A stretch of DNA of 64,000 nt from Epiperipatus broadwayi (taxonomy: Eukaryota; Onychophora; Udeonychophora; Euonychophora; Peripatidae). The DNA lies in NCBI GenBank assembly GCA_028023455.1, contig JAQFVV010006197.1:15249254-15313253 (forward strand), in the 5' to 3' direction. This document shows, in pieces, positions 12,611-22,024 of this stretch (positions are counted from its first letter, which is position 1; the number at the start of each line of letters is the position of its first letter). The notes under the pieces were generated by a model. The model ran no database searches, was not told where the DNA came from, and saw only the letters and a list, made by a program, of their open reading frames with translations. The translations under genes were made by a program, and so were the position numbers.

Positions 12611-12854
12611 TAAAACAGGCAAACTCTCCATACAGTAGTGCCACTCAGAAGGCCTGTGCATAAAATCCCTATCTAGTGTCTACTCATCCAATATCCCCAG
12701 GATAATTTCTGGCTTGTGGACTTCGTCAGTGAGGAGCCTTGACTCTGAGAGCACTGCACGTAGATCTTAAGATCTGAGTGGCACTACTGTATACAGAGTT
12801 TTGCCGGTTTTAATAACAGTTATGAGCAAGCATAAGAAATGGTGATCATGTGAT
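12611..12854 (-). mobile_element. short non-autonomous element, copy 1 (12 bp TSD)
   Basis: A 244 bp insertion flanked by GTAAAATGATAT (12599-12610) and GTAAAGTGATAT (12855-12866), a TSD with one mismatch. In the family orientation (minus) it starts CATCACATGATCACCATTTC and ends GAGTTTGCCTGTTTTA. It contains an internal inverted repeat formed by GGCAAACTC...CAGTAGTGCCACTCAGA and its complement. The middle carries a CTGACGA...GAAA motif pair around a short stem. There is no poly(A) and no ORF. The same ends occur at 15.8, 33.9 and 62.7 kb. Confidence 0.75.
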
Positions 12855-12866
12855 GTAAAGTGATAT

Positions 12867-13749
12867 GTGACCGCTTGTACAAACTTATAATGTGGCTGCT
12901 CACAGTTTTCCAGGCTTTAATAACTAATTATTGCACATTTCTTATTTAAATTGTGTTGCTGGGATATTTGGGTTTTTTTTTTATGTGATCAATTCATATA
13001 TTTGTTCTGCAAGCAGAAGATCATTCCTGCTTTGTAGAAATGGATTGTCTGAGAGTTTTCTAGATATGGCCATACCAAGGCAGATATATCTCTTTTATAT
13101 TTTCATACTCTGATAATCTTCATTGTTATTATTATTATTATCAATGCAGATGAATTTTCCTGAATGATAATGATCAAGTTCATTACCAGATATATGAGAT
13201 GTCTTTTCCTGTTTCATATGACCCTCTGATCTGATAAACTTCCTAGGTATGGCCTCATCAAGGCGGACATACCCTATCTTATTTCATCATGGGATATAAT
13301 TCTGTTTATGCATAACCTAGCACTGTGTTTGGTATTTTTTTAAATGTTTTTAAAGTCTGATATTACAATTGTGCCATCACTCATAATTCTAAGTCAATGA
13401 CAGTTATTTATTAATAATTTTGTTTTTAGTATAATTAAAAAAATAAATAATAGTTAACATATTGTAGAAATGTCCAACCTGGAGGTTATAGAAACATGTG
13501 AAACCTATAGTACTGTTATTGTATGTAAGCTAGTGATAATTATGATGTTTAGTCACTACTTCATTTTTTTTAACTGTAAGAAATGCAATAGAATCTTAGG
13601 TTTAAATTTAGACATATAAACTTTTATTTTGCTTTATTCTATTTTTGTTTTTTTTTATTGTTACTAATAATTATATGGACACATTATGTCTTGCATTTGT
13701 GTGTTGTTACCACCATTAACATTTATTAGTTTTAAAAATCTCTTGTATC
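12867..13749. other. non-coding sequence
   Basis: No gene found. Two GC-richer patches near 13000-13090 and 13190-13290 share a GATATGGCC/GTATGGCC...CAAGGC(A/G)GA(T/C)ATA word, probably remnants of one repeat. An ATT microsatellite lies at about 13124-13140. Confidence 0.4.
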
Positions 13750-14663
13750 TCCCTGAACTCAGAGGAATGTAAGAAAAGGGCATATATAGTAACATTAGAT
13801 GTGGTAGTCACATAGCAATTATCCCTTATTTCTTTAACCTCTTTTATTTTACATTATTTAAATTATTTATCCCCTTATTTTCCTTTTTACGTTTATTTTC
13901 AATACTGACTTTTTTTATTTTATATACCATATTATTCACTCCTTCTTTAAAACATTCCATCCATAATTTATCCTTTATATCAATTACATTATTAATATCC
14001 TTATTTTCATATTATATAGCATAATTACTCTCTAAATACTTTTGTGCTATTTTCTCTGCTAATGCTTGCACTTCTATTATATCTTTTTTTTTTGCATACT
14101 CCATATGGTACATGTTTTATACCTTTACTTAGTATATTTTTTTCTTCTTCAGTTAGCTCAATATTTGTTAAATTACAAATCTTCTGTTCATATTTATCAA
14201 GCCCTTCTTTATAATCTTTAATTCTTTCCCATTCTTCAAACCTATCCATTTTCTTCTTATGTCTTATTATTGTATTTCTATTTATAATGTCCATCTTTTA
14301 ATCACATAATTTCCTAAAAATTTATTCTTTAAAAGTTGTCCTTTTATTCAAAAACTCTTCAATATTACTAATATCTTTATATACTTTACTTTTTATTTTA
14401 TAACTTTCTTTAATATATTTCTTTAGAATTTTCTTCTCAATATTCTTCACATAATTTCTTTTATCACTTAGTCTTTTCCTTAGTTTACCCAACCTTATAA
14501 AATTTGGTATAACTTCATATTTTTCACAATCCTTTAAAAATTTTATATTATTTTTCATTACCAATTTCCATCTTTTATTCATCATTTTTAATGTATCTCC
14601 ATCTTCCAATTCTCTAAGATATTCCAAAAACCTTTTAATATTATGTATATTCTCCATAATCAT
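13750..14663 (-). pseudogene. PLE family 2, N-terminal ORF half
   Basis: Minus strand. A 113-codon frame (14322-14663) rich in Lys and Glu is followed, after a frameshift near 14300, by an 89-codon frame (14025-14294) containing ICNLTNIELTEEEKNILSKG then IKHVPYG. This is the conserved block that precedes the RT in PLEs (an N-L-x-E-L-x-x-L-x-x-G-L-K-x-x-P pattern). A second frameshift in the A-run at about 14084-14091 moves the continuation (YAKKKDIIEVQALAEKIA) to another frame, then the coding character fades. The RT palm is missing. It is head to head with the plus-strand half at 15.46-17.16 kb. Confidence 0.7.
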
Positions 14664-14779
14664 ATATTATACACTCAAACACTGCTTCTTTATAATCTTT
14701 ATCTTCAGTGTTTTCACTTCTTATGGAAGTAATATAATTTTCTTCTTTCTTTTCCTATGTATTGATTTCTACTTTAACA

Positions 14780-15455
14780 TATCATACAATTTACACCTTT
14801 CTTAAACACGTTATCAATACTCTTTATTTATATCAAAACTAACAGTTTCGACTGTCCTGCAGTCATCATCAGAGCTACAATATTCAAATATATAACTATA
14901 TAATTAATACCCTTATACACATAATCATATATATAATTAAATACATAATATAAACAAAAATTAATATAAATTTTAACCTGACCATTATAAATAATCATTT
15001 CCCATTTTATTACGTTACTCTTAAAATAATTCTATCAATATTTATTTTACATGAATTTATTTTATAGCACTTTATTTTATTTTTAAAAAAATTATTATTT
15101 ATTATAATTATAAATTTTAACATTTAATCTATTTAATACATATTATTGTCATTTTAGTTATATTATAAATCAACTTCTAACCTTTTCTTATTTTTATTAA
15201 ATATTTTATAATTATGAATTAACTTCTCCCACCTTACAAATTACTTTTTTGCATTACAAAAATTACCCATTTCTTTACAATCCTATTTCTAAAAACCCAA
15301 CTGACAAAATTTTCAAAATGTGTACACTTGTTTAACACCTCTCTCTATTGTCAGTTTCTTCAACTTTATTTTTTTAACCTTTTTCAAATTCAAACTATTA
15401 CTAATAATAATTGCTTATAAAATTAATGTCTTTAACCCCAAATCCCTATTTAACA
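14780..15455 (-). repeat. PLE family 2 terminal repeat (pLTR-like), left inverted copy
   Basis: This is the reverse complement of about 17165-17840, with scattered differences. Matching landmarks include the TGTACACTTGTTT / AACAAGTGTACA block (15318-15333 versus 17278-17290), the block around 15000 with AATAATCATTTCCCATTTTAT, and the GCTCTGATGATGACTGCAGG block near 14856-14876. The left copy lies upstream of the minus-strand PLE N-terminal ORF, the right copy downstream of the plus-strand endonuclease. This is what partial LTRs of a PLE in inverted arrangement would look like. Confidence 0.75.
14845..14872 (-). ncRNA. candidate hammerhead ribozyme core in the PLE terminal repeat
   Basis: On the minus strand CTGATGA is followed by one unpaired T, a perfect 5 bp stem GACTG/CAGTC with loop CAGGA, then GAAAC. 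Downstream, ACT-GTT-AGT can form a 3 bp stem III leaving a GTT cleavage triplet. Hammerhead ribozymes are an established feature of PLE terminal repeats. Stem I does not pair well here, and the extra T before stem II is non-canonical, so it may be decayed. The plus-strand copy (17718-17745) has lost the G of GAAAC. Confidence 0.35.
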
Positions 15456-15464
15456 AGAGCCAAA

Positions 15465-17156
15465 GGCAAATAGATATGTATCTTGAAGAGATTAATAGGT
15501 CAGATAAAGATATAAAATTTACAATAGAAAAAGAAAATTATAAATTATCATATTTAGATATTTTGTTAAAAAAAAATCATATAAAAATGGTGAATACAGC
15601 ATAGAGACATCTGTATATAAAAAAACTAATGTGGATAGCAATATAAGTAATTGGAATTCAAATATAGATGTTAAATATAAAATAAGTAGTATAAATTCAA
15701 GAATATATAGAGCTTGGAATTATTGTTCAAATAAGGAAGATTATAGAAAACAGGTAGAATTAATAATTAAAGAGTTTAGAGATAATGAATATCCCAATAA
15801 ACATCACACGATCACCACTTCTTATGCTTGCTTATAACTGTTATTAAAACAGGCAAAACTCGCTATATGTATTGGATGCCAAAAGGCTTGTGCATAAAAT
15901 CCCCATTTGAGCCTACTCATCCAATATCCCCAGACTAGTTTCTGGCTTGTGGCCTTCATCTGTGAGGAGCCTTGGATCTGAGAGCAATGCACCTAGATCT
16001 TAGGATCTAATGCAACACTCCAGTAACCACCTTTTATCTCCACTTAACTACAAAACTACGAGTCTTAAATTGAAAACACCTTAATATTTTCAATTTAAGC
16101 CCATCAGCTTATAAAGTCATTGATTACTCTAGCTTGCTGTGTGTGGCAATACATATCGTGTATTTTACCTGTTTTAATAACAGTTATAAGCAAGCATAAG
16201 AAGTGGTGATCATGTGATGTTTGTTGACTTAAAACCAATCCTGCCTAATATAATAGTGGTGGCTATGGTTATTAAAGAACCAAAGACACCAAAATGTATA
16301 GGTACTGAACTGAGTTCAGACCTATATGACTATACAAGCTGATGGATTTAAATTGAAAATCAAAAGGTGTTTTCAATTTAAGACTCATAGTTTTGTAGTT
16401 AAATGGAGAGAAAGGTGGTTGCTGGAGGGTTGCATTAGATCCTAAGATCTAGATGCAGTGCTCTCAGATCCAAGGCTCCTCACTGACGAAGGCCACAAGC
16501 CAGAAACTATTCTGGGGATATTGGATGAGTAGTCACTAGATGGGGATTTTATGCACAAGCCTTCTGACATCCATTGATTACTCTAGCTTGCTGTGTGTGA
16601 CAATACATATAGTGAGTTTTGCCTGTTTTGATAATGAATATCCAGAAAAAGCTATAGAAGAAACTATAAGAAAATCGGAAGAGAAATTTAATAAAAATAA
16701 TGGGATAGTATGTAGGAAAAATAAAATAGATAGGAATAAATATACAGGTATTAAAACTTATAATAATAGTATTGTAAAGAGCATGAATAAAATAATTATT
16801 AGAGTTAACAAAAAGTTTAATAATGCAATAAAATTTAAGATATCAAATAAAAGAAGGAATAATATACTTAATATATTAGATAATAAATATGTGAGAAAAT
16901 TAGAAAATGCATAAACAGAGTATATAAAATTGAATGCAAATCACGTAAAAGTAAAAATATAAAAACTAATTATGTGGGAGAAATAAAGAATTCAATTTAT
17001 ACAAGATTAATTCAACATAAATATGATAAGAGATCACCTATTTATTTGCAATCATTAGAAACAGGTCATATGTTTGAGAAAGATAGTATAAAAATGATTA
17101 ATTATACAAATAATAGCAGGGATAGGAAAATTAAAGAGGCAATATTAAGAATATAA
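15465..17156 (+). pseudogene. PLE family 2 RT thumb and GIY-YIG endonuclease, interrupted
   Basis: The frame at about 15465-15600 contains RQIDMYLEEINR then DIKFTIEKE and LSYLDILL, the PLE segment after RT motif C. A slip in the A-run at about 15570 moves it to the frame of 15631-15794 (NSRIYRAWNYCSNKEDYRKQ). Coding then stops at an insertion (15795-16629) and resumes at 16644 (EKAIEETIRKSEEKF). After a frameshift near 16900 the endonuclease follows: VYKIECKS, NYVGEIKNSIYTRLIQHK, LETGHMFE and RKIKEAILRI, ending at 17156. Compared with the usual GIY-YIG, the second motif reads YVG. The RT palm, including YxDD, is absent from this half. Confidence 0.8.
15795..16629 (+). mobile_element. non-autonomous element, copy 2 (835 bp, 14 bp TSD), inserted in a PLE
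   Basis: Flanked by perfect 14 bp direct repeats GATAATGAATATCC (15781-15794 and 16630-16643); removing one repeat plus the insert restores the surrounding PLE reading frame. The insert starts CAATAAACATCACACGATCACC and ends GAGTTTTGCCTGTTTT, the ends of the family seen at 12.6, 33.9 and 62.7 kb. It is a composite: a first part (15803-about 16220) has about 75 bp terminal inverted repeats, and the second part carries the same modules in opposite order. CTGACGA (16483-16489), a 3 bp stem GGC/GCC and GAAAC (16503-16507) form a hammerhead-like core. Confidence 0.85.
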
Positions 17157-17159
17157 AAC

Positions 17160-17840
17160 CAAATCTTAATAGAAATTTTGGGGTAAAGACAATAATTTTA
17201 TAAGCAACTATTATTAATAATAGTTTGAATTTGAAAAAGGTTAAAAGAATAAAATGACAATAGAGGGAGATGTAAAACAAGTGTACAAATTTTGAAAATT
17301 TTGTCAGTAGGGTTTTTAGAAATAGGATTATAAAGAGGTAGATAATTTTTGTAATGTAAAAAAGTAATTTGTAAGGTGGGAAAAGTTAACTGATAATTAT
17401 AAAATATTTAATAAAAATAAGAAAAGATTAGAAGTTGATTTACAATATAGGTAAAATGACAATATGTATTAAATAGTAGAATAAATGTTATAATTATAAT
17501 AAATAATATTTTTTAAAAAAAATAAAATAAAGTGATATAAAATAAATTGATGTAAAATAAATATTGATAGAATTATTTTAAGAGTAAAATAATAAAATGG
17601 GAAATGATTATTTATAATGGTCAGGTTAAAATGTATATTTATTTTTGTCTATATTGTGTATATGATTATGTGTATACGTATTTTAATTACATAATTATAT
17701 ATTTGAATATTGTAGCTCTGATGATGACTGCAGGACAGACAAAACTGTTAATTTTCATATAAATAAAGAATACTGATGTGTTTAAGAAAGGTATAAACGG
17801 TATATGTTAAAATAGAAATCAATATATAGGAAAAGGAAGC
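17160..17840 (+). repeat. PLE family 2 terminal repeat, right copy
   Basis: Downstream of the endonuclease stop codon and the inverted partner of 14780-15455. It contains the CTGATGA...GGACAGACAAAAC version of the hammerhead-like motif at 17718-17745, in which GTCGAAAC of the left copy reads GACAAAAC. Sequence beyond about 17840 starts a different tandem repeat. Confidence 0.7.
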
Positions 17841-17850
17841 AGAAGAAAAT

Positions 17851-18500
17851 TAATATATATTAAATGCATATTTCTCCTGTAAAAAGCCATTAATGTGTTT
17901 GTGGTAAAATACGGTACAAAATTTGTTGAAATTTACTGATTTTATGGCTTTTTGTTTAATGGCGTCTCGTATTAATCGCATAAAAATTATTTGTAGTTAG
18001 TAATTTTGCCAATTAAAATTGGTGGTACATTTTATACCTTTTTAATATAAATTTCGTATATATTTACTGGAAATGCCGCATGTATTTCATTCTTTTTTTT
18101 AATTATATGTCAGGGAATTGCTTAAAAATTATCCCATTAATATATATTAAATGTATATTTCTCCTGTGAAAGTCGTATATATTTCTGGTAAAATACACTG
18201 TAAAATTGTTGAAATTTACCAATTTTATGTCTTTTTGTTTAATGTTGTCTCGTATTAATTGCTTAAAAATTATTTGTAGTTTATAATTTGCCAATTAAAA
18301 TTGGTAATACATTTTATATCTTTTTAATCTAAATTTCCTATATATTTATTGAAAATGACACATATATTTCATTCTTTTTTTTATTAATTATATATGTTTC
18401 TGGTAAAATACGCTCCAAAATTGTTGAAATTTACCAATTTTATGGCTTTTTGTTTAATGGCATCTCGTATTAATTGTTTAAAAATTATTTATAGTGTGTA
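17851..18500. repeat. tandem repeat, 2.5 units of about 285 bp
   Basis: Units start at about 17851 (TAATATATATTAAATGCATA) and 18138 (TAATATATATTAAATGTATA); a shorter third unit covers about 18381-18500. Shared blocks are TGGTAAAATAC, GTTGAAATTTAC, CTTTTTGTTTAATG, TCTCGTATTAAT and GCCAATTAAAATTGGT. The last block is itself a short palindrome repeated in each full unit. No coding content. It directly abuts the PLE terminal repeat. Confidence 0.75.
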
Positions 18501-19574
18501 TTAGTCCTGTGACATGGAGCACGTACTAGACATGCTCAACCTGCTGATAAGTTTGTAAATCTTTGGGAAAATATGTAAAAAAGATGTGTATACATGTTAT
18601 TTTTGTAAATTTTTGTGAAAATATCATGTATAATATCCACGTACATGTTATTTTGGTCAGATCACAAGATTACAAAGTTATCTATGGATGGATATGTATG
18701 TGAATAGGTGCAGCATGTCTAATATGTGTTCCATGTCAAAGGACTATTACATAAGTACCAAAAAAATATATAGCTTTCTTTTTTGCTTATGTCCTCATGT
18801 TAAATTCACAAATATTATTGATTATCATATATTTTTCTTTTTAGAACTATATTTAAAAATAGAATTTTCTAAATCTGATTTCAATTTCCAATTGTTTGAA
18901 ATCTTATTTTTATTATATTCAATAATTATTTTATATGTATTATGGATTATTTTATACATTTTATAGTTATTTAAAACTTGTTTTTTTTTTTTAATTTCTT
19001 AATTAACTTGTTTTTTCTTAATTCTAATAACAACAATAACAATTTTAATAATAATAAATGGAGAAAAAAATTGTAGTCTCCAATGATTCACAAAATATTA
19101 AATCAAAGTTATATAAATAAAGACATAAATATTGGATGATTAAACAATATATTTATAAAATTAATTGTAGAAGTTGTGATATGATTTATTAAGGACATAA
19201 TGGAAAACAACTAGAAGAAAAAAAACATTAATAGAAAAGATGACAATTTAACATATAGTCATAAACCAGATTGCCAAGAAAATAATAAACCATGACCCTA
19301 TATTAAATATTGTAATAAAAAAAAAGTCCATGAAAATAATTACATTGAATGTAAGAAGAAAAAGAGAATGTATACAAAATATTTCTTTAGTTAACTATTA
19401 GTATGCCATTTAAACATGAATGGAAAATTATATAGTAAATGTGTTTGTGTATAGATTTGTATAATCATCTTTATGTGTAAAAGTATATATAATCATCTTT
19501 ATGTGTAAAGGTATATGTATATCACACAAACACATATATATGAAGATATATAAGATATTTAAATATGTGAAAAT
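18501..19574. other. AT-rich non-coding sequence
   Basis: No supported gene. The 92-codon frame at 18688-18966 is hydrophobic because of AT-rich codons (Phe, Ile, Leu, Tyr) and has no domain signature. A short duplication of ATAATCATCTTTATGTGTAA lies at about 19460-19510. Confidence 0.45.
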
Positions 19575-20075
19575 ATCTATAATATTTTCATATTAGAAAA
19601 ATGACTATCAGATGTTAATAGTCAGCAATCAATGAAAATAGTAAGCTATAAATGTTCCCAGCATTCAAAAGAATATCTCTTCTAAATATAATCTCTTTGT
19701 ATTATATAAAAACTAAAGTGTTACAATATTTATTTACAGTTTAAAAAAAGAATGATAAGGACCTTTCACATATCTCTTAGAAATAATAGACTGTTCCACC
19801 AATCAGTTTGACGTTATAAATTATTAATGTTAATTTATAATATCAAACTGATTGGTGGAACAGTTTATTATTTTTAAGGGATGTGTGAAAAGTCATTAAC
19901 TTTACTTAAATCATAAATAAATATTGTAATGCATTAGTCTCTACATAATATCAAAAGACTGTACCTAGAAGAGTTACTCTTTTGAATGTTAAGAGCATTT
20001 ATAGTTTACTATTTTTATTGATTACTGTCTACTAACATCTGATAGTGATTTTTCTAATATAAAAATATAACATAA
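19575..20075. mobile_element. near-complete palindromic element (arms about 250 bp)
   Basis: The sequence folds back on itself around 19827. The inner arms are almost perfect (CACCAATCAGTTTGA at 19797 against TCAAACTGATTGGTG ending 19857), and the outer arms match out to ACTATCAGATG (19604) against CATCTGATAGT (20036). The spacer is only a few bases. This is the structure of a snapback MITE or of an inverted duplication. A third, single-arm copy lies at 20229-20485. Confidence 0.8.
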
Positions 20076-20228
20076 TTCACATATTTAAATATTTAAACAA
20101 TTACATTTGTTAAAAATTATTAATTTATAACATGGTTGCTCTTGTCTTTTAAATAAATCTTGTGTTAAAGATTTGCAGAGGTCCCTACTGTCATTTTTTC
20201 AGGTGCATAATTTTAAGGTTGTAGCCTT

Positions 20229-20485
20229 AATATATATTACTTTATTAAACTGATCAGTGGATCAATCTATTATTTCTAAGGAATGTATGAAAGGTTCTTA
20301 TCATTTTCCCCTTAAACTGTAAATAAATATTGTAATGCTTTAGTTTCTATATAATACCAAAAGATTGCATTTAGAATAGGTAGGTACTCTTTTGAATGCT
20401 GGAAGCATTTACAGTTTACTATTTTCATTGATTACTGTCTATTAATATCTGATAGCAATTTTCTAATATGAAAATATAACAGATA
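20229..20485. repeat. single-arm copy of the 19.6-20.1 kb palindrome
   Basis: Direct, diverged copy of the right arm of the palindrome: AAACTGATCAGTGGATCAAT, then AAATAAATATTGTAATGC, TACTCTTTTGAATG and TTGATTACTGTCTA appear in the same order and spacing. The opposite arm is not present next to it. Confidence 0.7.
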
Positions 20486-20489
20486 TTTC

Positions 20490-21227
20490 TACATATTTAA
20501 ATATTTACATCTGTAAAAAAATTAGTAATTTGATATATATGATATTTTTTATATAAATCTATATTAATGATAAATAACCATCTAAATGCTAAATAGAAAA
20601 AAAAATTGCATTTTTAGTTTGTCAGTCTGATTATAAGTAGAGAGGCACAGGTCTCTGTCATTTTCAGTGTCCAATCCTCTGGATTTCATTCTGCGAGCCC
20701 ACAACCTTTCAACAGAGCTTATGAAAAAATATTTATTTCCAACATTTCTTTTCAAAAATGAAACCAAATACATACATATGGAGTTTAAAATTTTCCCGAT
20801 TTAACGTGTTCCATAAAATTATCACTTATAATTTTTTGCAAGTTCTATTATCTGAAAGCATATCTATTTAGTGCCAAAGAAAAAAAAGATTGAAAAAATT
20901 CAAAGAGTCTATTATCAATGCTTTCAAATTATTTTTTTTCAAAGATAAAAAAAAAACCCTGAAAGATTTAACCAACTTAAGATTTTTCCAATTTTCAACT
21001 ACAATCTAATGTGTTAAATAAAATCATCACTCCTGCTATATACATAAAGTCTAAAAGAATATTTAAAGAAATTAAAAAAAAAAAAACTCTACAAGTTTCA
21101 TTTATATATTTTAACAAAAACTATAAAATTACTTACAAAATTAAATTCTATTTTCACCACATTAATTATTTTATAAAGTATAACTTTATTCTTTAACGTA
21201 CATTTAATTGGGTTAGGTGTTTTGCAG
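20490..21227. other. AT-rich non-coding sequence
   Basis: Only a 63-codon minus-strand frame at 20582-20773 stands out (SSVERLWARRMKSRGLDTEN). It vaguely resembles a hAT C-terminus but is too weak to call. The rest is A/T-rich. Confidence 0.4.
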
Positions 21228-22024
21228 GGGTTGACAACCTTTTAGTGGTGCGGTGCTGAACCTATGTTACAATGTTATTCTGCATGCCAACATGATTCTA
21301 CCACTCTTATTATATATAGTATCAAAATTAGTCCAATTATAATGGGTTTCAAAATTATATATTCTATACTTTTGAAGCTCACTATAACCAGGTATTATAT
21401 TACTTATCATTCAATACTTCAAAATATGTAGGATCATGTGTGAAAAGTATATTTTGTTAAATTATACTGCATTTGAAAGACGAGCTTAAGATTTCCTTTG
21501 GCATGGAGAAAATTCATGTTATTGGCACTTAAAAAAGTGTATTGTTTACAAAATTTCCGATTAATGTATAGTGATTCAAAATAGGCAAAGCACATTTAGA
21601 TGGTTTATTAATTTAAAAAGCTGATTAATGAACTCTAAAAAAATAAAACATATATAAAAAATCACTTGAAATTGGAAGTTTTCATATATTCTTTTTTTCT
21701 TTAAAACTATGAACATCTGGAATTTTTCTCTATAAGAAATTTGTTTTAATTACACATAGACATTTAAAAGAAAAAATAATTTTTTAATTCTTTGATATCC
21801 GAACGATATTATCAAGTCTCACGTATTTGCAGACTTCATTTACGCATTAACCTGACTATCCTGTTACCATTTACAGGTAAGTCGCATATGCCAAATGTAG
21901 GTGATGACGCAAATGAGTATGCTATAATTAAAATATTTTTTTTTATTATTTCAATTCAATCAGTCTCATTGGTAATCATTCTGAGTGCCATGTTTTGCAT
22001 GCGTACCCTAGGTTGCTGAACCCT
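21228..22024. mobile_element. hAT-like non-autonomous element
   Basis: The left end reads CAGGGGTTGACAACCTTTTA and the right end, inverted, CAGGGTTCAGCAACCTAGGG. Both continue into similar subterminal text (GTGCGG / GTACGCATGC). CAGGG-GTTGxCAACC termini are typical of hAT transposons. The 0.8 kb interior has no recognisable transposase; the 75-codon frame at 21792-22019 has no domain. A matching 8 bp TSD was not found. Confidence 0.6.

Noticed and set aside
18688-18966. 92-codon hydrophobic frame as a small membrane protein
   Set aside because: Hydrophobicity follows from AT-rich codons; no signal-peptide or family pattern and no promoter or splice context.
20582-20773. Minus-strand frame SSVERLWARRMKSRGLDTEN as a hAT C-terminus
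   Set aside because: Only a loose resemblance; the conserved aromatic and LTxxHL spacing are not clear, and no adjacent transposase text or TIR supports it.
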